Assembly (NCBI GenBank): GCA_019694955.1
Contig: JAIBAX010000016.1
Location: 1 to 64,000, forward strand
Origin: Chitinophagales bacterium
GTDB lineage: Bacteria; Bacteroidota; Bacteroidia; Chitinophagales; JADIYW01
Reading direction: 5' to 3'
DNA length: 64,000 nt
Shown here in pieces: positions 20,178 through 29,235 of this stretch. Numbering within the stretch: position 1 is the stretch's first letter; each line of letters opens with the position of its first letter. The notes beneath the pieces were generated by a model. The model was not told where the DNA came from. It made no database searches and was given only the letters and a program-made list of their open reading frames with translations. The translations under genes and the position numbers were made by a program.

Positions 20178-20724
20178 ATATTTAAAGGCAGGATATTTTC
20201 TGTTGCTTGCATGTGTGTTTGCATGCGAGAAGAATGACATCTCCAAAGTAAAGGCACTTACTAAAAAAGAAGAAGTTTCTTATGATGTAGCCGACAGCCC
20301 AAAAATCACCTATTCAGAAAATGGTTGGAAAAGAGCCGTTATGACGGCACCGGAAATGAAAAAGTACAATCAGGCAAACAATGCGTTAGAATTTAATAAA
20401 GGGATTAATGTTGTTTTTTATGATAATGGAAAACAAACGGCAACCTTGGTAGCAGACTACGCTTATAATGATGAGCAAACCAAAATCACAAAGATGAGGG
20501 GTCATGTGAAAATGGTCAATTATAGAAAAGAAACCCTCCTTGCAGAAGAGATAGAGTGGGATATCCGCAACAAAAGAATAAAAGCACCCGGTTGGATAAA
20601 AATTAAAAATAAAGAAGAAATGATTGTTGGCGAAGGCTTAGAATCTGATGAAGAATTTAAAAACTATACCATCAAACGTGTGAAAGGCAATTTTAATGTA
20701 TATGAAAATGAGGGGTTTCGGTAA
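20143..20724 (+). CDS. lptC: LptC-like lipoprotein (LPS export, YrbK family)
   Basis: About 193 residues from the ATG at 20143. The N-terminus has a hydrophobic stretch with a candidate lipobox around LLLACVFAC, so it is likely membrane-anchored or a lipoprotein. The body shows the LptC/OstA-like beta-jellyroll pattern: SENGWKRAVMTAPEMKKY, INVVFYDNGKQTATLVADYA, ITKMRGHVKMVNY and LLAEEIEWD. LptC relays lipopolysaccharide from the inner-membrane transporter to LptA. The frame is open 108 nt further upstream, but that region lies wholly inside the preceding gene. Followed by a hairpin terminator and a convergent gene. Confidence 0.82.
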   Translation: MTGGLLSGNSIKYLKAGYFLLLACVFACEKNDISKVKALTKKEEVSYDVADSPKITYSENGWKRAVMTAPEMKKYNQANNALEFNKGINVVFYDNGKQTATLVADYAYNDEQTKITKMRGHVKMVNYRKETLLAEEIEWDIRNKRIKAPGWIKIKNKEEMIVGEGLESDEEFKNYTIKRVKGNFNVYENEGFR

Positions 20725-20734
20725 GACATTTATA

Positions 20735-20772
20735 AAAAGCGACATTCGAGAATAATCCCCAATGCCGCTTTT
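20735..20772. terminator. bidirectional hairpin terminator
   Basis: AAAAGCGACATT pairs with AATGCCGCTTTT (one mismatch), loop of 14 nt. It sits between the convergent ends of the lptC-like gene and the LamG lipoprotein gene, with A and T runs on either side. Confidence 0.7.
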
Positions 20773-20790
20773 GAAAGATTCTTTTAAATG

Positions 20791-21531
20791 TTACTGCTCA
20801 TGAAAAAGTTCATTTACTTCTGAAGCAGATATTGCTCTTGCATAAATTTTTATATCGTCAAGCTTGCCTTTCAAATGTCCGACATTCCCAGTACCTGTGC
20901 CTAAATTGAGTACTTGATTATAATCATCCAATGTTATTACGGTTCCTATTTTATTTATTACCAACTCATTGTTTCTAAATACCCTCATATAGTTATGACG
21001 TTTTGAACAAATAAAAACATAGTGCTCCCATTCTGTAATTAAAGGAACACCGATAAGTTCCGCCCTTCCGGATGAATAATTGCCATGATCCCAAAAAATA
21101 GAATTTACGCCTCTATGTCCATAGTTTACGAATGCTCCCATTCTCTTGGAATCTGGTTGAACATAAAAAACGGTACCCCATCCCATTTCATCCATTTTTG
21201 TCCAAACACTAAAAGACATTTCATTAAAACTCATATCAAACGCTTTGAGTTTTGGTAGAAGAATGGCACTTGTTGTTCCATCAAATTCATACGCACTATT
21301 TTCATTGCCAAAACGATCTGTTGTTAAAACAGCATCATTTACGATTCCATGTAAATGATTTCTGCTTTCATCCTTCGCATTCCCATTAAATGGATAACAT
21401 GCTACAGGATTTATACAATTATCATTTGGAAAGTTATCATTTCCATTTGGAAAAGGAAAGTTATTACAACTTTGAATCAAGGGCATAAGAGTAAAAAACA
21501 GCAATACTCTAACAATAGATAATCTTTTCAT
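20791..21531 (-). CDS. LamG-domain lipoprotein
   Basis: 246 residues. Signal peptide with lipobox LIQSC, so a lipoprotein. A low-complexity Asn/Pro-rich linker follows, then a LamG/concanavalin-like domain starting at ACYPFNGNAKDES and ending with GKLDDIKIYARAISASEVNELF, the standard LamG closing signature. The domain usually binds glycans or proteins at the surface. It lies on the opposite strand between lptC and the CNNM/CBS gene, which are otherwise commonly close together, so it looks like an insertion into that cluster. Confidence 0.85.
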   Translation of the reverse strand: MKRLSIVRVLLFFTLMPLIQSCNNFPFPNGNDNFPNDNCINPVACYPFNGNAKDESRNHLHGIVNDAVLTTDRFGNENSAYEFDGTTSAILLPKLKAFDMSFNEMSFSVWTKMDEMGWGTVFYVQPDSKRMGAFVNYGHRGVNSIFWDHGNYSSGRAELIGVPLITEWEHYVFICSKRHNYMRVFRNNELVINKIGTVITLDDYNQVLNLGTGTGNVGHLKGKLDDIKIYARAISASEVNELFHEQ

Positions 21532-21664
21532 TTTTTAAATTTTTGCATAAAAATACTGCACTATTATTAAACCTGTAAAGACAATTTTGCGTTAAAATCG
21601 GAAATAAATGCCATGTCTGTTCTTTTGTGAAGATATGGAATTAGATAAAACTACAACTTATCAC

Positions 21665-21672
21665 TATCTTTG
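21665..21672 (+). promoter_or_regulatory. -7 box for the CNNM/CBS gene, abutting the start
   Basis: TATCTTTG followed by AATC and then GTG, the only start that preserves the first membrane helix. Transcription would begin at or next to the GTG. Confidence 0.55.
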
Positions 21673-21676
21673 AATC

Positions 21677-22930
21677 GTGGAAATAGGAATCATCGTTGCT
21701 TGTTTGATTACTGCCGGATTTTTTTCTGGTATGGAGATTGCTTTTTTCTCTGCCAACCGTTTAAAAATTGAGCTCAGTCAGAAGCGAGGTTCTAGTTCAG
21801 GAAAGTTGATGTATAAGTTCCTTAAAAATCCATCTGACTTTATCATCACCAACCTCATCGGTATCAATATCGCTGTTGTTACACTTTCTCTTACCATGTC
21901 AAAAATTCTGGAACCGGTGGTAGCGCGATTGGGATTGCCGGAATTTGGTGCTGTTATTTTTGAAACATTGATTTCTACCTTTCTTATTTTGGTATTGAGT
22001 GAATTTATTCCGAAAATTTTATTCCGGGTATATGCTGACACCCTATTGCCGCTGTTAATCTTTCCATTTTATATACTTTATCTCTTGCTTAAAGTGGTCG
22101 TGCTATTTTTAAGCAGTATTTCTAAACTCACATTAAGGCTTTTCGGTGTAAAAGTTGATGAAAATAAAGTGCAATATACCGTAGTAGATTTAGAGAAATT
22201 CATCAAAGACCATAGCCCAGAGGAAGATGAAGAACAACAAGTGGACACCGAAATGTTTGAAAATGCACTTTATCTGGAAAATATAAAGGTGAGGGAGTGC
22301 ATGGTGCCAAGGAAAGAAATTGTAGCCGTAGAAGTAGGTGAAACCATTGACCAATTGCTGGCAGTAATTATTGAGTCTAACCATTCAAGGATTTTGGTAT
22401 ATAAAGAAACTATCGACAATATTTTAGGTTATGTACACCATTTTGATATGCATAATGCGCCGAAAGATATTGCATCTATTATAATGCCAATCGGTATAGT
22501 TCCTGAAACGATGGCCTTACAACATCTTTTAAATCACTTTATAAAAGAAAATAAAAGCATTTCTTGGGTAGTAGATGAATATGGCGGTACTGCAGGCATT
22601 ATTACTTTAGAGGATATTTTGGAAGAAATCTTCGGAGAAATTAAGGATGAATATGATAATGACGAATTGATAGAGAGTCAGCTATCGCAAAATGATTTTA
22701 TTTTGTCCGGAAGGTTAGAAGTTGAACACATTAATGAGCAGTATCATCTCCGTATTCCCGAAGGTGACTATGAAACCTTGTCAGGTTTTATCATTTCGCA
22801 CGCCGAATCCATTCCAGAAAAAGATGAAATCATCACCATTGAACAGTATGAATTTAAAATTTTAGATGTCTCTGACACAAAAATTGAAACGGTAAAACTC
22901 ACCATTTTAGAGAATAATGCCAAAGAATAG
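21677..22930 (+). CDS. CNNM/CBS-domain transporter-like protein (TlyC/CorC/GldE relatives)
   Basis: 417 residues. The N-terminal CNNM (DUF21) membrane domain, about residues 1-185, starts with IGIIVACLITAGFFSGMEIAFFSANRLKIEL; Gly and Ser here are conserved in magnesium-linked CNNM transporters. A CBS pair (VRECMVPRKEIVAVEV; SISWVVDEYGGTAGIITLEDILEEIFGEI) spans about 205-330, and the CorC_HlyC domain (DFILSGRLEVEHINEQYHL) closes the protein. Old hemolysin labels are misleading; divalent-cation efflux is the likelier role. The gldE gliding gene of flavobacteria belongs to this family, but I cannot tell orthology. GTG start, because the next ATG would remove half of the first helix. Confidence 0.88.
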   Translation: MEIGIIVACLITAGFFSGMEIAFFSANRLKIELSQKRGSSSGKLMYKFLKNPSDFIITNLIGINIAVVTLSLTMSKILEPVVARLGLPEFGAVIFETLISTFLILVLSEFIPKILFRVYADTLLPLLIFPFYILYLLLKVVVLFLSSISKLTLRLFGVKVDENKVQYTVVDLEKFIKDHSPEEDEEQQVDTEMFENALYLENIKVRECMVPRKEIVAVEVGETIDQLLAVIIESNHSRILVYKETIDNILGYVHHFDMHNAPKDIASIIMPIGIVPETMALQHLLNHFIKENKSISWVVDEYGGTAGIITLEDILEEIFGEIKDEYDNDELIESQLSQNDFILSGRLEVEHINEQYHLRIPEGDYETLSGFIISHAESIPEKDEIITIEQYEFKILDVSDTKIETVKLTILENNAKE

Positions 22931-22992
22931 CATTTTTCTTTGTTTTTTATTGATTTTTATGGGTTTCCCACAGTTATTAACAATAAACTCAT

Positions 22993-23023
22993 TTTGAGAA
23001 TAATTTCAATCCCTTTATCTTTG
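22993..23023 (+). promoter_or_regulatory. promoter for the PpiD-like gene
   Basis: TTTG (22993-22996) and TATCTTTG (23016-23023) with exactly 19 nt between them, the textbook -33/-7 arrangement of the phylum. The leader would be about 30 nt. Confidence 0.75.
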
Positions 23024-23057
23024 CACATTCTTTTTAAAAATAAAATAATATAATAAA

Positions 23058-25163
23058 ATGGCCGTAATAGGTAAAATCAGACAGAGAACCGGATTGTTGT
23101 TAGGAATAATTGGGGTTTCACTTGTAATGTTCTTATTAATGGATGCATTACAAAATGGAATTAGAATGGGTAGTGCCGGAAAACAAAATGTTGGAAAAAT
23201 TAACGGCAAAAAAATCTCTCAAAAGGATTTTGCACTTCGTGTGGAAGAATATGTAAACAGATTGAAAATCATGAGACCCGATATCGAGTTGAATGATCAA
23301 ACATATGCTGCCATTAGGGAAGAAGTATGGAATAATATCGCCATGGACAATATCATGGGTAGATCTATTGATGATTTGGGATTGGTGGTTTCAAATGCTG
23401 AAATTGCGGATGCAGAGGCAGGCAATAATCCCCATCCTTTTGCCAGACAAATCTTCGTAAATCCACAAACCAGGCAGTACGATAAAAATTTGGCCTCCCA
23501 AACGTTGCTAAATATTGCACAGCAACCTCAAGAGGTGAAAGATGCAATTAAGGTGCTGGAAGATGTTATTATCGAGGACAGGCTAAAAACAAAATATGCT
23601 GCTTTAATTTCTAAAAGTTATAATATCCCTACCTTTTATGCTAAAGAAGCCCTACGCGCCAATACAGAAAGTTTAAAAGCGACCATCTATGCACTTCCTT
23701 ACGCTTCTATCGCTGATAATACAATAAAAATTGAAGAAAACGATCTCAAAAAATATATGGATGCACATGCTAAAGACTTCGAACTGAAAGAAGAAACGCG
23801 TGACATCGAGTTTGTAACATTCCCTATCATCCCTACAAAAGGAGATTCTGCAGAAGCTTATAAAGCCATCAGTGACAGATTTACTGAGTTTTCCGGTCTT
23901 TCAAACGATACGGTGTTCCGTAAAAGTAGAACGACAAGAGGTTTGGATGATGCTTACTATACACAAGAAGATTTTGAAAAATCACAACTCACCAATTTTG
24001 ACCAATTAATGTCTACTAATGAAGGAACAGTTATTGCCCCTTATATTAGAAATGGAAGCTATGTCATTACAAAAGTAATGGGTAAAAGAATGTTGTCTGA
24101 CTCAGTAAGAGCGAGCCATATTCTTTTAAAAGTAGATCCTAACAGCAAAGATTCTTATGATAGAATGAATAAATTGGCAGACGCACTCATAGATTCTGCT
24201 AAAACCGGTAAAGAAAGTTTTCCAAACTTAGCCTATAAACACTCTACTGACGAAGGTAGTAGGGTACAAGGTGGAAACTTGGGATTCTTTCCTAGAGGCG
24301 CAATGGTGAAGCCTTTTAACGACAAAGTCTTCTATGAAATGAATTTGGGCGATATCGTGAAAGTGGAGTCTCAATTTGGTATTCACGTAATTTGGCTTAC
24401 CGGTATCAATCCAAAAACACCTGCAGTGAAATTTGCTGATGTAGAAATTCCTATTCAAGCCAGTAAAGAAACCGAAGATGCCGCTTACAGTGCTGCGATG
24501 AACTTCATGCAAAAAAGTTCAACTTCAGAAACTTTCGCAAAAAATGCAAAGACGAAGAATCTTAAAACATCTTACGGTCTTGAGAAAAATCAAGCAGCGG
24601 TAAATGTACTTGGAGAAGCCAGAGAAATCGTCAACTGGGTATTCAATCAAAAAAAACCGGGTGCTGTTACCAATTTCGATTTAGGGGATAAGATTGCTAT
24701 TGTTCATTTCTCTAAAATCAATCCAAAAGGAATGCAGCCTTTAGAAAATGTTAAAGGCGAGGTAGAGGATTTGGTAAGAAAGGAGAAAAAAGGTGCTTTA
24801 TTGGTAGAAAAACTCCAAAAAGCCGGTGGAAATTTTGAAACCATCCCCAATATCATCAAACTCGATAGCGCACAGTTGTTATTTGCCAGCGATGAAGTTG
24901 ACTCACTTGGAGAAGAACCAAAATTAGTGGCATTGGCTTTTGCTACAAAACCCGGTGCAACGTCCAAACCTATGGCCGGAGAGAGAAATGCCTTCGTTGT
25001 TAAAACAGGTTCTATCAATAAAGATCAAGGAATGGACTTGCCTTTGGATTTTATCAAGCAACAGCTGGGCATGCAAGCCGCTCAAAATTTCCAGTTCCAA
25101 AACATCATCAGCAGCGTCATCAAAAATGCTAAAGTTGAAGACACGAGATATAAGTTCTATTGA
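23058..25163 (+). CDS. membrane-anchored peptidylprolyl isomerase, PpiD/SurA-like
   Basis: 701 residues. One N-terminal transmembrane helix (GLLLGIIGVSLVMFLLMDAL) anchors a periplasmic chaperone. A SurA-N-like helical domain follows (about 45-220, with VGKINGKKISQKDFALRV). A parvulin rotamase domain lies near residues 345-455: VRASHILLKV, GSRVQGGNLGFFPRGAMVKPF and VKVESQFGIHVIWL. The C-terminal region resembles the PpiD second domain. It assists folding of outer-membrane and exported proteins, in keeping with the envelope genes nearby. It has its own strong promoter and an intrinsic terminator. Confidence 0.9.
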   Translation: MAVIGKIRQRTGLLLGIIGVSLVMFLLMDALQNGIRMGSAGKQNVGKINGKKISQKDFALRVEEYVNRLKIMRPDIELNDQTYAAIREEVWNNIAMDNIMGRSIDDLGLVVSNAEIADAEAGNNPHPFARQIFVNPQTRQYDKNLASQTLLNIAQQPQEVKDAIKVLEDVIIEDRLKTKYAALISKSYNIPTFYAKEALRANTESLKATIYALPYASIADNTIKIEENDLKKYMDAHAKDFELKEETRDIEFVTFPIIPTKGDSAEAYKAISDRFTEFSGLSNDTVFRKSRTTRGLDDAYYTQEDFEKSQLTNFDQLMSTNEGTVIAPYIRNGSYVITKVMGKRMLSDSVRASHILLKVDPNSKDSYDRMNKLADALIDSAKTGKESFPNLAYKHSTDEGSRVQGGNLGFFPRGAMVKPFNDKVFYEMNLGDIVKVESQFGIHVIWLTGINPKTPAVKFADVEIPIQASKETEDAAYSAAMNFMQKSSTSETFAKNAKTKNLKTSYGLEKNQAAVNVLGEAREIVNWVFNQKKPGAVTNFDLGDKIAIVHFSKINPKGMQPLENVKGEVEDLVRKEKKGALLVEKLQKAGGNFETIPNIIKLDSAQLLFASDEVDSLGEEPKLVALAFATKPGATSKPMAGERNAFVVKTGSINKDQGMDLPLDFIKQQLGMQAAQNFQFQNIISSVIKNAKVEDTRYKFY

Positions 25164-25182
25164 TTAAAAAATCTTAATAAAT

Positions 25183-25213
25183 AAAAAAGCGGGTGTAATT
25201 GCCCGCTTTTTTT
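25183..25213. terminator. intrinsic terminator
   Basis: AAAAAAGCGGG-(8 nt)-CCCGCTTTTTTT, immediately after the PpiD-like gene. The U-rich tail favours plus-strand termination. Confidence 0.88.
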
Positions 25214-25249
25214 ATTTTTGAGAATAATTTTTGCTGTACTTTGCACAAA

Positions 25250-25759
25250 ATGGATATTTTAGTAAATAAAGTTGCGGAGAGTGGTATCATCACTTTAAAT
25301 TTGGAGGACTTTCTTCCAAAACAAGAGATTGTTGAACTGGATATCAGTGATTTTTTATTTAGAAAATTGATTCTAAAGGAAAAAGAATTCCGCCAACACT
25401 TAAAAGACCTAGATATTTCTCCTTTCCACCAAAAAATAGCCACTGTGTTTTGCAGTACTGATGCCATTATACCGCAATGGGCATATATGTTGGCAACAAG
25501 TACGCTCCTTCCTGCTACAGGAAAGATTTATTTCGGAACTAAAGAACAAACCACCGCAGAAATACTTTTGGAAAATATCCGGAACATTGACACAGAAAAA
25601 TATAAGCAAGAAAGAGTCGTCATCAAAGGGTGCGGGACAATTCCAATTCCGGACAGTGCTTACCTCGAAGTGACCAAAAAACTCATTCCCGTCGTTAAAA
25701 GTCTTATGTTTGGTGAGCCATGTTCTACAGTACCTGTTTATAAAAATAAACAGCTGTAA
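25250..25759 (+). CDS. DUF2480-family protein
   Basis: 169 residues from the ATG at 25250, which begins MDILVNKVAESGIITLNLEDF. I recognise the DUF2480 family, restricted as far as I know to Bacteroidota: EIVELDISDFLFR, KEKEFRQHLK, VFCSTDAIIPQWAYMLA, VVIKGCGTIPIPDSAYLEV and a C-terminal SLMFGEPCSTVP. No signal peptide or membrane helix. Function is unknown; the conserved cysteines (CSTD, KGCG, EPCS) might bind metal. An upstream in-frame start at 25199 lies within the preceding terminator and is unlikely. Confidence 0.82.
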   Translation: MDILVNKVAESGIITLNLEDFLPKQEIVELDISDFLFRKLILKEKEFRQHLKDLDISPFHQKIATVFCSTDAIIPQWAYMLATSTLLPATGKIYFGTKEQTTAEILLENIRNIDTEKYKQERVVIKGCGTIPIPDSAYLEVTKKLIPVVKSLMFGEPCSTVPVYKNKQL

Positions 25760-25802
25760 CATTCGTTTTTATAATCTTTATACATTGAATAAAATATATA
25801 TC

Positions 25803-26771
25803 ATGAAAAATATCTTTCAATTCTTTAAAAAACCCTTTTTCGGCGGTGCTTTGGTAATGGCACTATTGTTCGTGATGTTGCTATTTATCAATGCGAATGT
25901 TGCGCCTAAATATGCCTATCTCCCTTTTTTAAAAATTGGCAAGCAGGAATCCCCCACTTTTGGTTCTGCTGTAGATGCTGTTGCCCCACAGATATATCCT
26001 GTTAAACTTCCAACTAAATTGGATTTTGGCGGAGAAGAAGTTCCTCTTGATGATATAGAAGTAAGAGAAAGACTTGATAGAGAACTGCTGGTCAATACTT
26101 ATTGGCAATCCAATACTGTTTTGGTATTGAAGCGCGCCAACAGGTGGTTTCCACTTATTGAAGAGCGATTGAGGGCGAATGGTGTACCGGAAGATTTTAA
26201 ATATTTGGCGGCTATTGAGAGCAACCTCACAGATGTGGTTTCTCCCGCTGGGGCGGCCGGATTTTGGCAGTTCATGAAAGGTACTGCCCCTTCTTATGGT
26301 CTTTTAGTGAATGAAGAAGTAGATGAACGCTACAATGTGGAAAAAGCTACTGATGCCGCCTGCAAATACCTCATCGATGCGAAAAATAAACTTGGCAGCT
26401 GGACAAATGCCGCCGCCAGTTACAATATGGGCGTTGCCGGATTTGAAAAACAAAAAGGCAGACAAACGGAAACCAACTATTATGATATGTCTTTAAGTTC
26501 TGAAACCAGCAGGTATGTTTTCAGAATATTGGCCATGAAAATGATTCATCAAAACCCTAAAGATTTTGGTTATAATTTTACCCCCGATGATATGTACCAA
26601 CCGTATGAATATACAGAAGAACAACTTTCGGGTTCGGTAAGTTCTTTCGGGAATTATGCAGAAGAACACGGCATGAGTTATAAAGAATTAAAGATGCTGA
26701 ATCCATGGTTGCGTGATAATAAACTTACCAATACTTCCGGTAGAACTTATACGGTGAAGATCTTGAAGTAG
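25803..26771 (+). CDS. membrane-bound lytic transglycosylase (SLT domain)
   Basis: 322 residues. A hydrophobic N-terminal anchor (ALVMALLFVMLLFINANV) places it at the inner membrane facing the periplasm. The SLT domain, about residues 100-235, has the catalytic Glu139 in YLAAIESNL, then SPAGAAGFWQFMKGTAPSYGL and AAASYNMGVAGF, the sequence of MltD/Slt-type muramidases. It cleaves peptidoglycan glycan strands to form 1,6-anhydromuramic ends. The C-terminus, about 265-322, resembles a LysM-type module (SYKELKMLNPWLRDNKL, YTVKIL). The longer frame starting at 25710 overlaps the previous gene and adds no domain. Confidence 0.92.
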   Translation: MKNIFQFFKKPFFGGALVMALLFVMLLFINANVAPKYAYLPFLKIGKQESPTFGSAVDAVAPQIYPVKLPTKLDFGGEEVPLDDIEVRERLDRELLVNTYWQSNTVLVLKRANRWFPLIEERLRANGVPEDFKYLAAIESNLTDVVSPAGAAGFWQFMKGTAPSYGLLVNEEVDERYNVEKATDAACKYLIDAKNKLGSWTNAAASYNMGVAGFEKQKGRQTETNYYDMSLSSETSRYVFRILAMKMIHQNPKDFGYNFTPDDMYQPYEYTEEQLSGSVSSFGNYAEEHGMSYKELKMLNPWLRDNKLTNTSGRTYTVKILK

Positions 26772-26845
26772 TTTATAAAAACCACCCTTTGGGGTGAAGA
26801 TTTTCAAGAATAACTATAGTAATTTTACTTCAGAAAATTACTTTT

Positions 26846-27888
26846 ATGAAAATCTTTTGTATCTTCTTCTGTATTGCTTTATTGTCTTGTAAAAAAGAGA
26901 CGCCATTATTAGAAAATAAAGCGAGTATAACCAATAAGCAAAGTAACCTCACAATTTACTATGATAAAAGTAGTAAAGCGCAGGTAGTTTATCAGGTTTT
27001 TAAATATGACGGTGTTAATGAGACAAATCTTACGAATGATTTATCCCATAATTATTGGTGGACAAGAGTTTCTCCTGATAAAACAAAATTTTTATGCTAT
27101 CGTTCTCCAAGAATCGGTAATGTTCAATCAAAAAACCCGGGATTAAACTATTATGCAAATGCAGATTTGATGATATATAATATCGATGGTAGTTCCCCAA
27201 AAATAATTAACCTAAAGGTAGTTATGGATGGAAGGAACAAGGTGTTGCAAAATGGCATCCTGATGGAAACTACCTCTTAATGGCAGCAAATTGTACAGAT
27301 GTCCCAAGAGGTTTTAACACATATAATTGGCGGTTAATTATTACCGATACAGAAGGTCTGAGTCCTAAAATTATCTCTACAAGAAATAGCGTTTTTGCAG
27401 ATCCGGCTTGGTCTCCGAATGGAAATAAAATAGTTTATGTTTCTTTACCTCCAGGATTGAGTGCCAGTTCCTCACAAAACTTATATGAAATCTATGTGGC
27501 TGATTATAATGAGTCTACCAATACTATTTCAAATGAAGTAAGACTCACTAATGATAAATTATATTGTTTCGACCCTTGTTGGAGTCCTGATGGTCAATAT
27601 ATTGCATTTACCACTTGTAGATATGTCAATACCCCATTTAATTCAGAAATTATTCGGATAAAACCGGATGGCTCCGATAAAATGACTATTATGAATGATA
27701 ATTTGTCCAACGCCGTTCCATATTGGACAGAAGATAGTAAACGTGTATATTTCCACACCCTTGGCATCGGCACAAGTTATTCTATAGCTAGTTGTGACGC
27801 CGTAAATGGTGGAGATAAACAAATTCACTTGTTAGGTGGTGGCAATACAATTACGTATTACACAACTCCGCAGCCTGTAAATCATTAA
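26846..27888 (+). pseudogene. TolB/PD40-like beta-propeller lipoprotein, single-base frameshift
   Basis: Frame one (26846-27280) opens with a lipoprotein signal (IALLSCKKE) and a PD40 repeat (WWTRVSPDKTKFLCY). Frame two carries further repeats (ADPAWSPNGNKIVYVS, FDPCWSPDGQYIAFTT, AVPYWTEDSKRVYF). Frame two is open upstream of its first ATG and reads YGWKEQGVAKWHPDGNYLL, an obvious PD40 repeat that frame one misreads. Adding one A to the AAA run at 27214-27216 joins both frames as INLKGSYGW and gives one protein of about 347 residues. This is either an inactivating deletion or a homopolymer sequencing error. The intact product would be a surface or periplasmic lipoprotein. Confidence 0.85.
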
Positions 27889-29234
27889 TTGGATAATACT
27901 TCTTTCGCTGCGCGGTATCCGGATTCTAAGGCGCCTTCCATGTAGCCGTTTCCTTTCATGGCTGTTTCCGTTCCCGCCCAGTGAATGTTTCCGCACGGTG
28001 TTCTCAGGTATTCTCCAAAACTCGTCAACGTTCCCGGGGTAGGGTTTCCTGCGTAGCAACCTCCTGACCACGTTTCTTCTGCCCAACTTTTGTCCAAATA
28101 ATAATCGGGTTCTAATGCTTCTTTTCCAAAATACTGCGATAATCTTTGCAATACCAACTCTTTCCTTTTTTCTTCTGATAAAGTTATCATAAATCGTTCA
28201 TTTTCAGCTTCTATAAACGATAAGATGATGCCGCAGGAAGCGTCTGCCGGAGAACAGTCAAATGTTACCTGTACAGGATTCAAATCTGATACCACCTGAC
28301 CACTGAAGCCCTTTTCTCTCCAAAAGGGTTTTTTATACACGGCGAAACTCTTCATTGCCGAACCCATAGGTATACGCTGTTGCAATTGCACTCGATTTGC
28401 CGGTAGTGATTGTAAAAAGGAGATTTTTTCTACCAATGCCGGCGGAACGGTAATGATTACCTTATTAGCGGTTATGATAGATTTTTTAGTGTAAACCTTA
28501 ACACCCTTTTCCGATTGTTCTATCGCATTTACGGGATTATCCAAGAGAATCTTATCCTGAAAAGGTTGTGCCATACATTGTAACAGGTGCTGCGATCCTT
28601 TTTCGAATCTTGTTTGCTGTGCGCCGTTTTGTATGGAAATGAGTTTTTCAAAATCCTCTCCCGAGTGCGCATAAAACAATGCCTGCAGCATAGAAATTTC
28701 TGATGGTGGGCAAGCAAATACTGTTTCCACACCTACTTTAAACAAAAAACGGGCTTTTGGAAAGCGAATATGTTGGTTCATCCAATTTTGTACGGTAATA
28801 GCGTCAAGTTTTTTCGCATCCGGCGCTTCCCACGGTTTATCTAACGGTATTTTTTTGCACCATTTATTGATTTTATCTAAGGATAGCCCTAAGCTTATTA
28901 ATGAGAAAGGGTCTATTTTTGGAATTGTACCTTTGTAGTACGTCATTTTTTTGTTGTAATACAAAATATTCTTCCCTTCGTCATAGGTATCAAAAGTTTT
29001 CACCCGATGTTTTAAAGCCTGTTCCCACATCAGCTTTTGATCCGGACCTATCCATTGCGCACCTAAATCTATCGTAGTATTATTGGGCAATGTTTTAGAC
29101 CACACCCGCCCACCGATTCTATCTCTTGCTTCCACCACTAAAAAATTCTTTCCTGCCATTTGTAATTGTGTAGCTGCTCCAATTCCGGCGTAGCCTGCAC
29201 CGATGATTAGAAATTCTGTTTGTATCGTTTCCAT
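27885..29234 (-). CDS. flavin-containing amine oxidase
   Basis: 449 residues from the ATG at 29234, which puts the FAD-binding GAGYAGIGAATQL near residue 15. VVEARDRIGGRVWS follows as the second FAD contact of the monoamine oxidase/phytoene desaturase clan, and the C-terminal GGCYAGNPTPGTLTSFGEYLR ... IHWAGTETA is the classic closing FAD motif. No signal peptide, so cytosolic. It probably oxidises a primary or secondary amine; the substrate is unknown. It follows the secernin-like gene by one base, so the two form a two-gene unit. Its stop overlaps that of the convergent beta-propeller pseudogene by 4 nt. Confidence 0.9.
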   Translation of the reverse strand: METIQTEFLIIGAGYAGIGAATQLQMAGKNFLVVEARDRIGGRVWSKTLPNNTTIDLGAQWIGPDQKLMWEQALKHRVKTFDTYDEGKNILYYNKKMTYYKGTIPKIDPFSLISLGLSLDKINKWCKKIPLDKPWEAPDAKKLDAITVQNWMNQHIRFPKARFLFKVGVETVFACPPSEISMLQALFYAHSGEDFEKLISIQNGAQQTRFEKGSQHLLQCMAQPFQDKILLDNPVNAIEQSEKGVKVYTKKSIITANKVIITVPPALVEKISFLQSLPANRVQLQQRIPMGSAMKSFAVYKKPFWREKGFSGQVVSDLNPVQVTFDCSPADASCGIILSFIEAENERFMITLSEEKRKELVLQRLSQYFGKEALEPDYYLDKSWAEETWSGGCYAGNPTPGTLTSFGEYLRTPCGNIHWAGTETAMKGNGYMEGALESGYRAAKEVLSN

Positions 29235-29235
29235 T

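Noticed and set aside
22958-22985. DnaA-box-like TTTCCCACAGTTATTAACA before the PpiD-like gene
   Set aside because: A single near-match without clustering; better explained as ordinary upstream sequence of a well-formed promoter.
27190-27220. Programmed -1 frameshift in the beta-propeller gene
   Set aside because: A CCCAAAA heptamer exists, but a slip there meets a TAA in the new frame at once; a one-base deletion further downstream explains the data.
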